The translations under genes and the position numbers were made by a program. The notes beneath the pieces are model-generated. The model did not search any database and was not told the origin of the DNA. It saw nothing but the letters and a program-made list of their open reading frames with translations. This document shows, piece by piece, positions 1 to 8,406 of a stretch of DNA of 51,012 nt (position 1 is the first letter of the stretch; the number at the start of each line of letters is the position of its first letter). Source of the stretch: Bradyrhizobium sp. NAS96.2 (GTDB taxonomy: Bacteria > Pseudomonadota > Alphaproteobacteria > Rhizobiales > Xanthobacteraceae); the NCBI RefSeq assembly GCF_001908235.1, contig NZ_LGHK01000159.1, positions 1 to 51,012 on the forward strand. Direction: 5' to 3'.

Positions 1-20
1 CGACCAGGTCATCTCATGTC

Positions 21-174
21 TCTTCCCCCTCTCCCGCTCTTTGCGGGGAGAGGGTTGGGGTGAGGGGCTTGTTCCGCGAAGACGGTGTAAATCGGGTTTG
101 CGGAGATTCCCCCTCACCCGGAATTCAAGCTGCGCTTGAATTCCGACCTCTCCCCGCAGGCGGGGCGAGGTGGA
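21..174. repeat. composite palindromic intergenic repeat (CCTCTCCCC/GGGGAGAGG family)
   Basis: Two inverted modules are visible: CCTCTCCC...GGGGAGAGG near 28-54 and CTCACCCG...GACCTCTCCCCGC near 113-157, the second containing the self-complementary GAATTCAAGC/GCTTGAATTC. The same architecture recurs at 25970-26094 and 33031-33210. All three copies lie at 3' ends of genes. No gene is visible in 1-234. Confidence 0.75.
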
Positions 175-234
175 GTTGGGAGCTCGCTCTGCGATCCGAC
201 GTAACGTCATCATGCTGTGGCGATCATCTCGTCT

Positions 235-2040
235 TTAGCGGCCTGCGGCGTAACCCTGCATGCCGCGCGGGTTGGCGGCGGCGCGGCGGCGGGGGCCGAC
301 CTTCGAGGCCGCGGTGAGGCGGCCTTCCGACCAATCGGGGCCAATCTCCACCACATGGCCGCGGCGTTTCAATTCGTCGATGGTCGATTTCGGCACGCGG
401 TTTTCCAGCACCAGCACGCCGGGGCGCGAGGTCCGCGGCCAGAACGAGATCGGGAAATGCTCGGAGTGCCAGGCCGGCGCGTCGATCGCCTCCTGCAAAT
501 TCAGTTTTGCATGGATGTGGCGCAGGAAGAATTGCGTGATCCACTGGTCCTGCTGGTCGCCGCCCGGCGAGCCCCAGGAGAGATACGGCTCGCCGTCGCG
601 CAGCGCCATGGTCGGCGACAGCGTGGTGCGCGGCCGCTTGCCCGGCGCCAGCGAGGCCGGGTGGTTTTCTTCCAGCCAGAACATCTGGGCGCGGCTGCCG
701 AGGCAGAAGCCGATCTCGGGAATGACAGGCGAGGATTGCAGCCAGCCGCCGGACGGCGTCGCCGAGATCATGTTGCCGGCCTTGTCGATGATGTCGAAAT
801 GCACGGTGTCGCCGCGCACCTCGCCGAACCGGCCGACCGTCGGCTCGCCCGCGCCCATGGCGCCGACCGCTTCGCGATGCCCTTCGGCATGTCGCAATTT
901 GACGACGCCGCCGAAGCCTTCGACCGAGCCCGGGCGGAAGTCGAGCGAAGCCTTGTCCTTCGAGATCAGCTTGCGCCGCTCGTTGTTATAGGCGTCGGAC
1001 AACAGCGTTTCGATCGGGATGTCGGTGAACTTTGGATCGCCATAGAAGGTCTCGCGATCGGCATAGGCGAGCTTGGCGGCTTCGATCTGCAGATGGATGA
1101 AGTCGGGGCCGGCAGGATCGAGCCCGTCGAGCTCGAAACCCCTGAGCAGCGCGAGCTGCTGCAGCATCACCGGACCCTGGCTCCAGACCCCGGCCTTCTG
1201 CACGGTGTAGCGGCCGTAATCGTAGGTCAGCGGCGCCTCGATGGTCGGCTGCCAGCGCGCCATGTCGTCGGCCGACAGCACGCCGCGGTGCGGCGAGCCG
1301 GAGACGTCCATCACCTCCTGGGTGCGGCAGAACTTGTCGATCGCCTCGGCGACGAAGCCCTTCGACCAGGCCTGCCGGGCGCGCTCGATCTGCGCCACGC
1401 GGTCGCCGCCGGCGCTCTCCGCCTCGGTCAGGATGCGCGCGTAGGTCTCCGCGAGCTTCTTGTTGGTGAAGAGCGTGCCGGGCTTCGGCACCTCGCCATT
1501 GGGCAGATAGACGTCGGCCGAGGTGGTCCAGTATTTCCGGAACAGCTGCTCGACGGTCTTGATGGTGGCGGACGCGCGCTCGACCAGCGGATGGCCGTCG
1601 CGGGCATAGCCGATCGCGGGCTCGAGCACGTCACGCAGCTTCAATGTGCCGTAGTCGCGCAGCAGCAGCATCCAGGTTTCGAACGTGCCGGGCACGCAGG
1701 CGGCGAGCAGGCCGGTGCCGGGCACCATTTCGAGGCCTTCGCTGCGATAGTGCGCGATCGTCGCCTTCGCCGGCGCCGGGCCCTGGCCGCAGATCACTTC
1801 GGTTTTGCCGCGCTTGACGTCGTGCACGATGATCGGGACGTCGCCGCCGGGGCCGTTCAGATGCGGCTCGACCACCTGCAGGGTGAAGGCAGCTGCCACG
1901 CCCGCATCAAAGGCGTTGCCGCCTTTTTCCAGCGTCGCCATGCCGACCGCGGTGGCGATCCAGTGCGTCGAGGTGACGACGCCGAAGGTGCCTTCGATCT
2001 CCGGCCTTGTGGTGAATGGATCGGGGTTGACGTTGCTCAT
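235..2040 (-). CDS. ggt: gamma-glutamyltransferase family protein
   Basis: An Ntn-hydrolase of the gamma-glutamyltransferase family (601 aa), which hydrolyses or transfers the gamma-glutamyl group of glutathione and related peptides after self-cleavage into two subunits. The likely autoprocessing and nucleophilic residue is Thr412 in GDTVHFDIID, aligning with TTHYSVVD of E. coli GGT. The N-terminal large-subunit features AFDAGVAAAF (43-52) and GPGGDVPI (63-70) and the small-subunit GSPGGDQQ loop are present. No signal peptide is visible at the start MSNVNPDPF, whereas classical GGTs are periplasmic, so this one is probably cytosolic. It lies 107 bp downstream of the peptide-importer ATPase on the same strand and is probably the last gene of that operon. 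The Shine-Dalgarno is weak. An acylase or cephalosporinase specificity cannot be excluded. Confidence 0.85.
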   Translation of the reverse strand: MSNVNPDPFTTRPEIEGTFGVVTSTHWIATAVGMATLEKGGNAFDAGVAAAFTLQVVEPHLNGPGGDVPIIVHDVKRGKTEVICGQGPAPAKATIAHYRSEGLEMVPGTGLLAACVPGTFETWMLLLRDYGTLKLRDVLEPAIGYARDGHPLVERASATIKTVEQLFRKYWTTSADVYLPNGEVPKPGTLFTNKKLAETYARILTEAESAGGDRVAQIERARQAWSKGFVAEAIDKFCRTQEVMDVSGSPHRGVLSADDMARWQPTIEAPLTYDYGRYTVQKAGVWSQGPVMLQQLALLRGFELDGLDPAGPDFIHLQIEAAKLAYADRETFYGDPKFTDIPIETLLSDAYNNERRKLISKDKASLDFRPGSVEGFGGVVKLRHAEGHREAVGAMGAGEPTVGRFGEVRGDTVHFDIIDKAGNMISATPSGGWLQSSPVIPEIGFCLGSRAQMFWLEENHPASLAPGKRPRTTLSPTMALRDGEPYLSWGSPGGDQQDQWITQFFLRHIHAKLNLQEAIDAPAWHSEHFPISFWPRTSRPGVLVLENRVPKSTIDELKRRGHVVEIGPDWSEGRLTAASKVGPRRRAAANPRGMQGYAAGR

Positions 2041-2147
2041 GGCTATTCACCGTTCGGCGGCTTGTTGGGCTTTTTGCGCGCGCACTTGATCACAGCCGGG
2101 CTGGTATGCCAACCGCTTGGTGGACATGGCCGCTCCCATCCGCGTGA

Positions 2148-3143
2148 TCATGCCGGAACGGCGGCGGCAGGGCTGTTGACGGCGTGGCAGGCGACGCCGT
2201 CGATCAGTTCCGGCGTCTTCTCGCGGCAGAGATCGAAGGCGAGGGGACAGCGCGGATTGAACGAGCAGCCCCGCGGCGGATCGATCGGGTTGGGAATCTC
2301 GCCCTTGACCGGGATGCGCTGGCGGCCGGACATCGCAAGGTCCGGAACCGCGCCGAGCAGCATCTTCGTGTAGGGCATCCGCGGATTCTCGAACAATTTT
2401 CGGCCCTCGGCGATCTCGACGATGCGGCCGAGATACATCACGCCGATCCGGCTCGCCATGTGCCGGACGACCGCGAGATTGTGGCTGATGAACAGATAGG
2501 TCAGGCCGAACTTGTCCTGAAGGTCGCGCATCAAATTGAGGATCTGCGCCTGCACAGAGACATCGAGCGCCGAGGTCGGCTCGTCGCAGACGATGAACTC
2601 GGCTTGGGAGGCCAGCGCGCGGGCGATCGCGATGCGCTGGCGCTGGCCGCCGGAAAATTCGTGCGGGAATTTCTGGCCGTCGTCGGGGTGCAGACCGACC
2701 AGCGAGAGCAATTCGCCGACCCGGGCCTTGATGTCGCGTTCGCCCTGGATCAGGTCGAAGGCGCGGATCGGCTCGGCGACGATGGCGGCGACCCGATAGC
2801 GCGGGTTGAGGCTGGCATAGGGGTCCTGGAAGACCATCTGGATGCGCCGGCGCAGCCGGCGGCGCGCCTGGCCCTGCCGCGGATCGGTCATCGAGACGCC
2901 ATCGATGACGACCTCGCCCGAACTCGGCGGCAACAGACCGACGACCATGCGCGCGACCGTGGTCTTGCCCGAGCCGGATTCGCCGACCAGCGCAAAGGTT
3001 TCGCCGCGCTTGATGTCGAAGCTGACGCCGTCGACGGCTTTGAGGAATTCGGGATGGCCGCCCTCGATCACGCGGTTGAGCCACGGCTTCGAGACGTCGA
3101 AGACGCGGCGCAAATTCCTGACCTCGATCAATGTCGCGCTCAT
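2148..3143 (-). CDS. oligopeptide/dipeptide ABC transporter ATP-binding protein (DppF/OppF type)
   Basis: Second ATPase (331 aa) of a peptide-type ABC importer, powering solute transport at the inner membrane. Visible: Walker A GESGSGKT (54-61), Q-loop FQDPYASLNP, signature SGGQRQR (164-170), Walker B FIVCDEPTS, H-loop ISHNL, and the C-terminal oligopeptide-transporter extension with the cysteine pattern CSFNPRCPLAFDLC. That extension is typical of DppD/DppF/OppD/OppF and absent from amino-acid ABC ATPases. Its ATG overlaps the stop of the preceding ATPase by four bases (ATGA), and the Shine-Dalgarno GAAGGAG lies inside the upstream gene. The substrate cannot be read from the ATPase; the gamma-glutamyltransferase downstream suggests gamma-glutamyl peptides. 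Confidence 0.93.
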   Translation of the reverse strand: MSATLIEVRNLRRVFDVSKPWLNRVIEGGHPEFLKAVDGVSFDIKRGETFALVGESGSGKTTVARMVVGLLPPSSGEVVIDGVSMTDPRQGQARRRLRRRIQMVFQDPYASLNPRYRVAAIVAEPIRAFDLIQGERDIKARVGELLSLVGLHPDDGQKFPHEFSGGQRQRIAIARALASQAEFIVCDEPTSALDVSVQAQILNLMRDLQDKFGLTYLFISHNLAVVRHMASRIGVMYLGRIVEIAEGRKLFENPRMPYTKMLLGAVPDLAMSGRQRIPVKGEIPNPIDPPRGCSFNPRCPLAFDLCREKTPELIDGVACHAVNSPAAAVPA

Positions 3144-4123
3144 GCCGCGGTCTCCTTCGCGGGATCGAACAGATGGCAGGCGACGGATTGCGTGCCTTGC
3201 CGGATCGGCTCGGGGCGTTCGACGCGGCAGCGATCGAACGCAAACGCACAGCGTGGGTTGAACGGGCAGCCCGGCGGGATCGCCGACAGCCGCGGCATCG
3301 AGCCGGGAATCTGCACCAGGCGCTTGTCCTCGCCCGCAAGCGTCGGGATCGCGCCCATCAGGCCACGGGCGTAGGGATGCAAGGGGTTGCGTACCACCTC
3401 CTGCACCGGGCCGATCTCGGCGATGCGGCCCGAATACATCACCGCGACGCGGTCGCAGGTCTCGGCGATCACGCCCATGTCGTGGGTCACCAGCATCACC
3501 GCGGTGCCGTGGTCGCGGCCGAGCCGCTTGATCAGCGCGATGATCTGCGCCTGCACGGAGACGTCGAGCGCGGTGGTCGGCTCGTCGGCGATGATCAGCT
3601 CGGGCTCGGCACAGATCGCAAGCGCGATGACGACGCGCTGGCGCATGCCGCCGGAGAATTCGTGCGGGTAGCCGTCGATGCGCCTTTCCGGTGCAGGAAT
3701 GCCGACCTCGGCCAACAGATCGATGGCGCGCCTGCGCGCGGCGCTTTCGCTTAAGCTGGTGTGGGTCCGGATCGTCTCGATGATCTGGTCGCCGATCCGG
3801 TAGAGCGGATTGAGGCTGGTCAGCGGATCCTGGAAGATCATGCCGATCCGCTTGCCCCTGACGCGGCGGATCTCCTCCAGCGGAAGGTGGTCGATCCGCG
3901 TGCCCGACAGCTCGATCTCGCCGGCCGAGATGCGGCCCGGCGGATCGATCAGCCCGATCACGGCAAGGCCGGTGACCGACTTGCCGGCGCCGGACTCGCC
4001 GACCACGCCCAGCACCTCGCCCTTGGCGATATCGAACGACACGCCGTTGATGGCGCGCAAGGTCGCGCGGCGGGTGACGAATTCCACCTCGAGATTGCGC
4101 ACGGAAAGAACAGGCTGGGTCAT
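3140..4123 (-). CDS. oligopeptide/dipeptide ABC transporter ATP-binding protein (DppD/OppD type)
   Basis: First ATPase (327 aa) of the peptide importer. Walker A GESGAGKS (42-49), Q-loop FQDPLTSLNP, signature FSGGMRQR, Walker B LIIADEPTTALD and H-loop VTHDMG are all intact, followed by the peptide-family C-terminal motif CPFNPRCAFAFDRC. The start MTQPVLSVRN is chosen because this ATG forms an ATGA overlap with the stop of the upstream permease; an open frame continues 240 codons further upstream but that part is antisense-style shadow of the permease. The signature SGGMRQR instead of SGGQRQR is the usual DppD/DppF asymmetry. It probably forms a heterodimer with the ATPase encoded next. Confidence 0.93.
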   Translation of the reverse strand: MTQPVLSVRNLEVEFVTRRATLRAINGVSFDIAKGEVLGVVGESGAGKSVTGLAVIGLIDPPGRISAGEIELSGTRIDHLPLEEIRRVRGKRIGMIFQDPLTSLNPLYRIGDQIIETIRTHTSLSESAARRRAIDLLAEVGIPAPERRIDGYPHEFSGGMRQRVVIALAICAEPELIIADEPTTALDVSVQAQIIALIKRLGRDHGTAVMLVTHDMGVIAETCDRVAVMYSGRIAEIGPVQEVVRNPLHPYARGLMGAIPTLAGEDKRLVQIPGSMPRLSAIPPGCPFNPRCAFAFDRCRVERPEPIRQGTQSVACHLFDPAKETAA

Positions 4124-5082
4124 CGGAGCTTTGGGTTGAGCGCGTCGCGCAGCCAGTCGCCGAGCAGGTTGATGGAAAGGATCAGGCCGGCCAGGGCGAT
4201 GCCCGGGAAGGCGACGATCCACCATTCGCCGGCAAACAGATAGTTGTTGCCGATCCGGATCAAGGTGCCGAGCGAGGGCATGGTGTCGGGCATGCCGGCG
4301 CCGAGGAACGACAGTGTCGCCTCGGTGATGATCGCAAGCGCGAGATTGATGGTGGCGATGACGAGGATCGGGCCCATCGTGTTGGGCAGCACGTGCCGCA
4401 GCAGGATCTTCGGCGCCGGCAGGCCGATCAGCTGTGCCGCCGCCACATAGTCCTTGTTCTTCTCGACCATGACCGAACCGCGCACGGTGCGGGCATATTG
4501 CACCCAGAAACTGAGCCCGATTGCGACGATCAGCACGCCGAGCGTGCTCATCTCGTCGAGCCGGTTGCCGAGCAGCGATTTGGCGACGCCGTTGACCAGG
4601 AGCGCGATCAGGATCGCGGGGAAGGTGAGCTGCACGTCGGCGATCCGCATGATCACGCTGTCCACCGCGCCGCCGAAATAGCCGGCGACCAGCCCGAGGG
4701 CGATGCCGAGCGCCCCGGCGAAGACGACGCCCGCGAGGCCGACCGCAAGCGAGATGCGCAGGCCGAAAAGGATCGCCGAGAGGACGTCGCGGCCCTGCTC
4801 GTCGGTGCCGAGCAGGAACGGGCTCTGGCCGTCGGCGGTCCACAGCGGTGCGATCCGCGAGTTGATCAGCTGCAGCTGCGCCGGATCGAACGGATTCTGC
4901 ACCGCAAGCCAGGATGCGAAGATGGCCAGCAGGAAGAACAGCAGCGTGATCGCGGCAGCGACCATCGTCAGGCGGGATCGCCGGAACGAATAGAAGATGT
5001 CGCTGTCGAGCGCGCGCTTGAACCAGCCGGCAGGTGCCTGCGGGTGATCTTCGGAGCGATGCGGGACGACGGCGTCGGACAT
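4120..5082 (-). CDS. peptide ABC transporter permease (DppC/OppC type)
   Basis: Inner-membrane permease (320 aa) with the N-terminal DppC-type hydrophobic segment after DSDIFYSFRRSRLTMV, then the LGTDEQGRDVLS motif characteristic of DppC/OppC/NikC. About five further membrane spans follow, with the EAA-type coupling loop YVAAAQLIGLPAPKILLRHVLPN that contacts the ATPase. The start MSDAVVPHRS (5082) is preferred over upstream ATGs because GAGGGA lies at the right distance and it begins 11 bp after the previous stop. It pairs with the DppB-type permease immediately upstream. Confidence 0.93.
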   Translation of the reverse strand: MSDAVVPHRSEDHPQAPAGWFKRALDSDIFYSFRRSRLTMVAAAITLLFFLLAIFASWLAVQNPFDPAQLQLINSRIAPLWTADGQSPFLLGTDEQGRDVLSAILFGLRISLAVGLAGVVFAGALGIALGLVAGYFGGAVDSVIMRIADVQLTFPAILIALLVNGVAKSLLGNRLDEMSTLGVLIVAIGLSFWVQYARTVRGSVMVEKNKDYVAAAQLIGLPAPKILLRHVLPNTMGPILVIATINLALAIITEATLSFLGAGMPDTMPSLGTLIRIGNNYLFAGEWWIVAFPGIALAGLILSINLLGDWLRDALNPKLR

Positions 5083-5093
5083 CGGTTGGTCCC

Positions 5094-6074
5094 TCACGTC
5101 GCGCGGCTGACGGTCGAGCGCAAGCGCGGATCGACCACGGTGTAGAGGATGTCGACGACCAGATTGATGGTGACGAAGATCAGCGAGACCATCAGGAGGT
5201 ACGCGGCCATGATCGGGATATCGACGTTTTGCACGGCCTGCACGAACAGAAGCCCCATGCCCGGCCACTGGAACACGGTTTCAGTGATGATCGAGAAAGC
5301 AATAACCGAGCCAAACTGCAGGCCGGCCACCGTGATCACCGGAACCAGCGTGTTCTTCAGCGCGTGGCCGAAATGGATCGCGCGCGTGGTCAGGCCGCGG
5401 GCGCGGGCGAAGCGGATATAGTCGGTCCGCAGCACTTCCAGCATTTCGGCACGCACCAGCCGCATGATCAGGGTCATCTGGAACAGTCCGAGCGTGATCG
5501 CCGGCATGATGATCGCCTTCCAGCCGGAGACGGTGAGGAGCCCGGTCGACCACCAGCCGAGCTTCACCACCTCGCCGCGGCCGAAGGAGGGCAGCCAGCC
5601 CAAGGTCACCGCGAACAGATAGATCAGCAGGATGCCGATCAGGAAGGTCGGCAGCGAAATGCCGATCAGCGATATCGCCTGGAATAATCTGGCGAGGATG
5701 GTGTCGCGGCGGAGCGCCGAATAGACCCCCATCAGGATGCCGGCGACCATCGCAAGCAGCGTCGCGCAGATCGCGAGCTCCAGCGTCGCCGGCAGGCGCT
5801 CCGCCAGCAGCGATGAGACCGGCAGGCGGAACTGGTAGGACACGCCGAACTTGAACTGCAGCGCATTGATGAAGTAGCGGCCGAACTGCACCAGCACGGG
5901 ATCGTCCAGGCCGAGCGAGTGCCGGATTTCAGCGCGCTGTGCCGCCGAGGTGTCGATCGAGACCATCTGGTTCACCGGATCGCCGGCGAAGCGGAACATC
6001 GCGAACGCAATGACGCCTACGGCGAGCATCACGCCGATCGCCTGCAGGAGGCGGCGAAGAGTGAAAGCGAGCAT
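5094..6074 (-). CDS. peptide ABC transporter permease (DppB/OppB type)
   Basis: Inner-membrane permease (326 aa). It starts with the family-typical MLAFTLRRLLQAIGVML membrane anchor, followed by the periplasmic segment SLGLDDPVLVQFGRYF that marks DppB/OppB/GsiC proteins. Later spans contain the EAA loop YIRFARARGLTTRAIHFGHALKN and the terminal VVDILYTVVDPRLR. A Shine-Dalgarno AAAGGTAG precedes the ATG. It is separated from the binding-protein gene by about 100 bp that hold a strong hairpin, so its expression is probably lower than that of the binding protein. Confidence 0.93.
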   Translation of the reverse strand: MLAFTLRRLLQAIGVMLAVGVIAFAMFRFAGDPVNQMVSIDTSAAQRAEIRHSLGLDDPVLVQFGRYFINALQFKFGVSYQFRLPVSSLLAERLPATLELAICATLLAMVAGILMGVYSALRRDTILARLFQAISLIGISLPTFLIGILLIYLFAVTLGWLPSFGRGEVVKLGWWSTGLLTVSGWKAIIMPAITLGLFQMTLIMRLVRAEMLEVLRTDYIRFARARGLTTRAIHFGHALKNTLVPVITVAGLQFGSVIAFSIITETVFQWPGMGLLFVQAVQNVDIPIMAAYLLMVSLIFVTINLVVDILYTVVDPRLRSTVSRAT

Positions 6075-6133
6075 CTCTACCTTTCACTGCTTTTGACATG
6101 TGGCGCGCGGCTTTGCGCGGCCTGAAAACGCGA

Positions 6134-6161
6134 GGTCCCGGAAGCCTGCGCTTCCGGGACC
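6134..6161 (-). terminator. intercistronic hairpin between binding protein and permease genes
   Basis: Perfect 12-bp stem GGTCCCGGAAGC / GCTTCCGGGACC with a 4-nt loop, just after the binding-protein stop. On the transcribed (minus) strand it is followed only by GCGTTTTC, not a long U tract. It is therefore more likely a 3'-end stabiliser or partial attenuator that raises binding-protein transcript over permease transcript than a full terminator. Confidence 0.6.
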
Positions 6162-6177
6162 CAATTCGCCGAAACCA

Positions 6178-7776
6178 CTACTCACCCTGCTTGGTCGCCC
6201 AGTAGAGCAGCACCTGGTTGTCCGCGCGCTGGGTCAATTTGACCTTTTTCGACACACCCCACACCAGCGGTTGCTGATGCAGCGGAATATAGCCGTAATC
6301 CTTGATGACGATCTCATAGGCCTGCTTGATCAACTGGTCGCGCTTGGCCGTGTCGCTCTCGACCAGGACCTTGTCGGTGAGCGCGTCGACTTCCTTGTTG
6401 CAATAGCCGCCGAGATTGGCCTCGCCCCGCGTTGCATCCTTCGGATCGTCGCGGCAGCCGAGGATGTCGTGCAGCACGTTGTGCGAGTCTGACGTCGCGG
6501 GCGTCCAGCCCAGCATGAAGAACGAGGTCTGGTAGCCGCCGGGCTTCAGCACCTTGGCGAAATACTGCGCCTTCGGCTGCGCCAGCAGGTTCACCTTGAC
6601 GCCGATGCGGGCCAGCATGCCGACCACGGCCTGGCAGATCGCGGCGTCGTTGACGTAGCGGTCGTTCGGGCAATCCATGGTGACTTCGAAGCCGCTCGGA
6701 TAGCCGGCATCGGCCAGCAGCTTCTTGGCACCGTCAGGATCGAGTTTCGGCCGGGTGAATTCCTTCGACAGCGGATAGAGCTCGGGCGCGATCATCAGCG
6801 TCGAGGGCGTCGACATGCCGCGCATCACGCGGGTCTTGATCAGATCGACGTCGATCGTCTTGTAGAAGGCTTCGCGGACGCGGATGTCCTTGAAGGGATT
6901 CTTGCCCTTGACGTTGGAGTACAGCAGCTCATCGCGCGCCATATCCATGCCGATGAAGATGGTGCGGATCTCCGGCGCGGTCATGACGGTGGCGATGCCG
7001 CTGGAATTGACGCGCTGGATGTCCTGGAGCGGAACCGGTTCGATGACATCGACCTCGCCCGAGAGCAGCGCGGCAACGCGGGTGGCGTCGGAGCCGATCG
7101 GGGTGAAGATGATCTCCTGGAGATTATGCTCGGGCTTGCGCCAATAGCCCGGAAACGCCTTGAACACGGTCTTCACGCCGGGCTGATGGCTCTCGATCGT
7201 GAACGGACCGGTGCCGTTCTCGTGCAGCGCCGCGTAGCTCGGCGTGGTCGCGGAGGCCGGCGTCGGTGCGACCGAGTTGTTCTCCTCGCACCACTTCTTG
7301 TCCATGATGTACCAGCTATCCCATTGCGAGGTCAGGATGGGATTGGGCGAGTCCAGCGTCACGTCGACGGTGTAGTCGTCGACCTTGGTGAACTTGGCGT
7401 CGGCCGGGACGTTGCTGAGAAAATTGGAGCCCTTGGCGCGGACGCGGTCGGCGGAGAACAGCACGTCGTCGGCGGTGAAGGGATCGCCATTGTGGAATTT
7501 CACGCCCTTGCGCAGATGGAAGCGCCATTTGGTCGGGGTCAGCGTCTCCCAGCTTTCCGCCAGTGCCGGAATGATCTTGAGGTCCTTGTCGCGCGCGGTG
7601 AGGCCTTCATAGACATGGGCGTGATGCGCGATCGTCGTGGTTTCCTTCAGCGTGTAGGGGTCCAGCGACTTCAGTTCGCCCTGATTGGCATATTTCAGCG
7701 TCTGGGCCGATGCCGGCAAGGCAAAGGCGATGAGCGCGACGGCGGTCGCCGCAAACAAACTCCAACGTACCGACAT
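6178..7776 (-). CDS. peptide ABC transporter substrate-binding protein, family 5
   Basis: Periplasmic solute-binding protein (532 aa) of the DppA/OppA/GsiB type (SBP_bac_5). The N-terminus MSVRWSLFAATAVALIAFA...SAQ is a standard Sec signal peptide with predicted cleavage after PASA. Family motifs are visible: LAESWETLTPTKWRFHLRKG, VKFHNGDPFTADDVLFS, NGTGPFTIESH, and near the C-terminus AYEIVIKDYGYIPLHQQP. The start at 7776 is chosen because only from there does a signal peptide follow directly; the frame stays open 98 codons upstream. First gene of the minus-strand importer operon. The ligand is not determinable; gamma-glutamyl peptides or glutathione are the contextual guess. Confidence 0.93.
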   Translation of the reverse strand: MSVRWSLFAATAVALIAFALPASAQTLKYANQGELKSLDPYTLKETTTIAHHAHVYEGLTARDKDLKIIPALAESWETLTPTKWRFHLRKGVKFHNGDPFTADDVLFSADRVRAKGSNFLSNVPADAKFTKVDDYTVDVTLDSPNPILTSQWDSWYIMDKKWCEENNSVAPTPASATTPSYAALHENGTGPFTIESHQPGVKTVFKAFPGYWRKPEHNLQEIIFTPIGSDATRVAALLSGEVDVIEPVPLQDIQRVNSSGIATVMTAPEIRTIFIGMDMARDELLYSNVKGKNPFKDIRVREAFYKTIDVDLIKTRVMRGMSTPSTLMIAPELYPLSKEFTRPKLDPDGAKKLLADAGYPSGFEVTMDCPNDRYVNDAAICQAVVGMLARIGVKVNLLAQPKAQYFAKVLKPGGYQTSFFMLGWTPATSDSHNVLHDILGCRDDPKDATRGEANLGGYCNKEVDALTDKVLVESDTAKRDQLIKQAYEIVIKDYGYIPLHQQPLVWGVSKKVKLTQRADNQVLLYWATKQGE

Positions 7777-8151
7777 GTGATCCCGCGTCCCCGTTTTTGT
7801 CCGCCGGCTGCTTTGTCCGGCTGGTATTATTGATGCATGTTGCCAGAGTTTACCGGCCGCGCAAGCGCGATTTCCCAAAGGGTTAATCGCCTCGCGCGGG
7901 TGCAGCGCAATGAATGCGAGATGAGAGTAGGCGGTCGGTGCGGGCGCGTGACATTCGACTTTCGGAGTGCCGCTTGCTGGTCCCGGAATGACCGCCGGCG
8001 AGCCCCGTTTGCGCCGGCCGCTCGAAACGGTTCGGTTGACCATAACGGATGATTGAGGCCGACTATCCATCGGGGCAGGTACGGCTCGCTTGCGTGACCG
8101 ACCCCGTCCCGGCGATACTTAGGCGGGTCAGGCGCATTTGAGGAGGCGGAT
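7777..8151. promoter_or_regulatory. divergent promoter region, no gene seen
   Basis: 375 bp between the divergent binding-protein (minus) and DUF6489 (plus) genes. It must contain both promoters, but I cannot assign convincing -35/-10 pairs. An imperfect inverted repeat GCCGGCG (7993-7999) / CGCCGGC (8012-8018) is visible. A 71-codon open frame here has no ribosome binding site or recognisable product. Confidence 0.4.
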
Positions 8152-8406
8152 ATGAAGGTCAACGTCGAGATAGATTGTACGCCCCTTGAAGCGCGGCAGT
8201 TCTTCGGCCTGCCGGACGTGGCACCGATGCAGAACGCGGTGATGGACAGGCTGCAACAGCAGATGCTGTCGAACATCGACAAGGTTTCGCCGGAAGCGTT
8301 GATGCAGAGCTGGTTCACCTTCGATCCCAAGCTCGCCGAGCGCTTCCAGGACATGTTCGTGGCGATGGCCGGTTTCGGCGGCGCGGGCAAGAAGGATAAG
8401 AAATAG
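8152..8406 (+). CDS. DUF6489 family small protein
   Basis: An 84-aa soluble protein beginning MKVNVEIDCTPLEARQFFGLPDV, a pattern I recognise from the alphaproteobacterial DUF6489 family; function unknown. The middle is amphipathic (MDRLQQQMLSNIDKVSPEALMQSWF), the tail is glycine- then lysine-rich (GGAGKKDKK). A consensus AGGAGG sits five bases before the ATG, so translation should be strong. Its stop shares one base with the GTG start of the following hydrolase, so the two are translationally coupled. The size and amphipathic character would fit a lipid- or granule-surface protein, but that is speculation. Confidence 0.8.
   Translation: MKVNVEIDCTPLEARQFFGLPDVAPMQNAVMDRLQQQMLSNIDKVSPEALMQSWFTFDPKLAERFQDMFVAMAGFGGAGKKDKK

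Noticed and set aside
217..2373. 718-codon open frame on the plus strand
   Set aside because: It is antisense to the gamma-glutamyltransferase and part of the ATPase; the Arg/Ala/His-rich composition is typical of shadow frames in high-GC DNA and no family pattern is visible.
7837..8052. 71-codon open frame between the importer operon and DUF6489
   Set aside because: No Shine-Dalgarno, Arg-rich composition, and it occupies a region that must contain divergent promoters.
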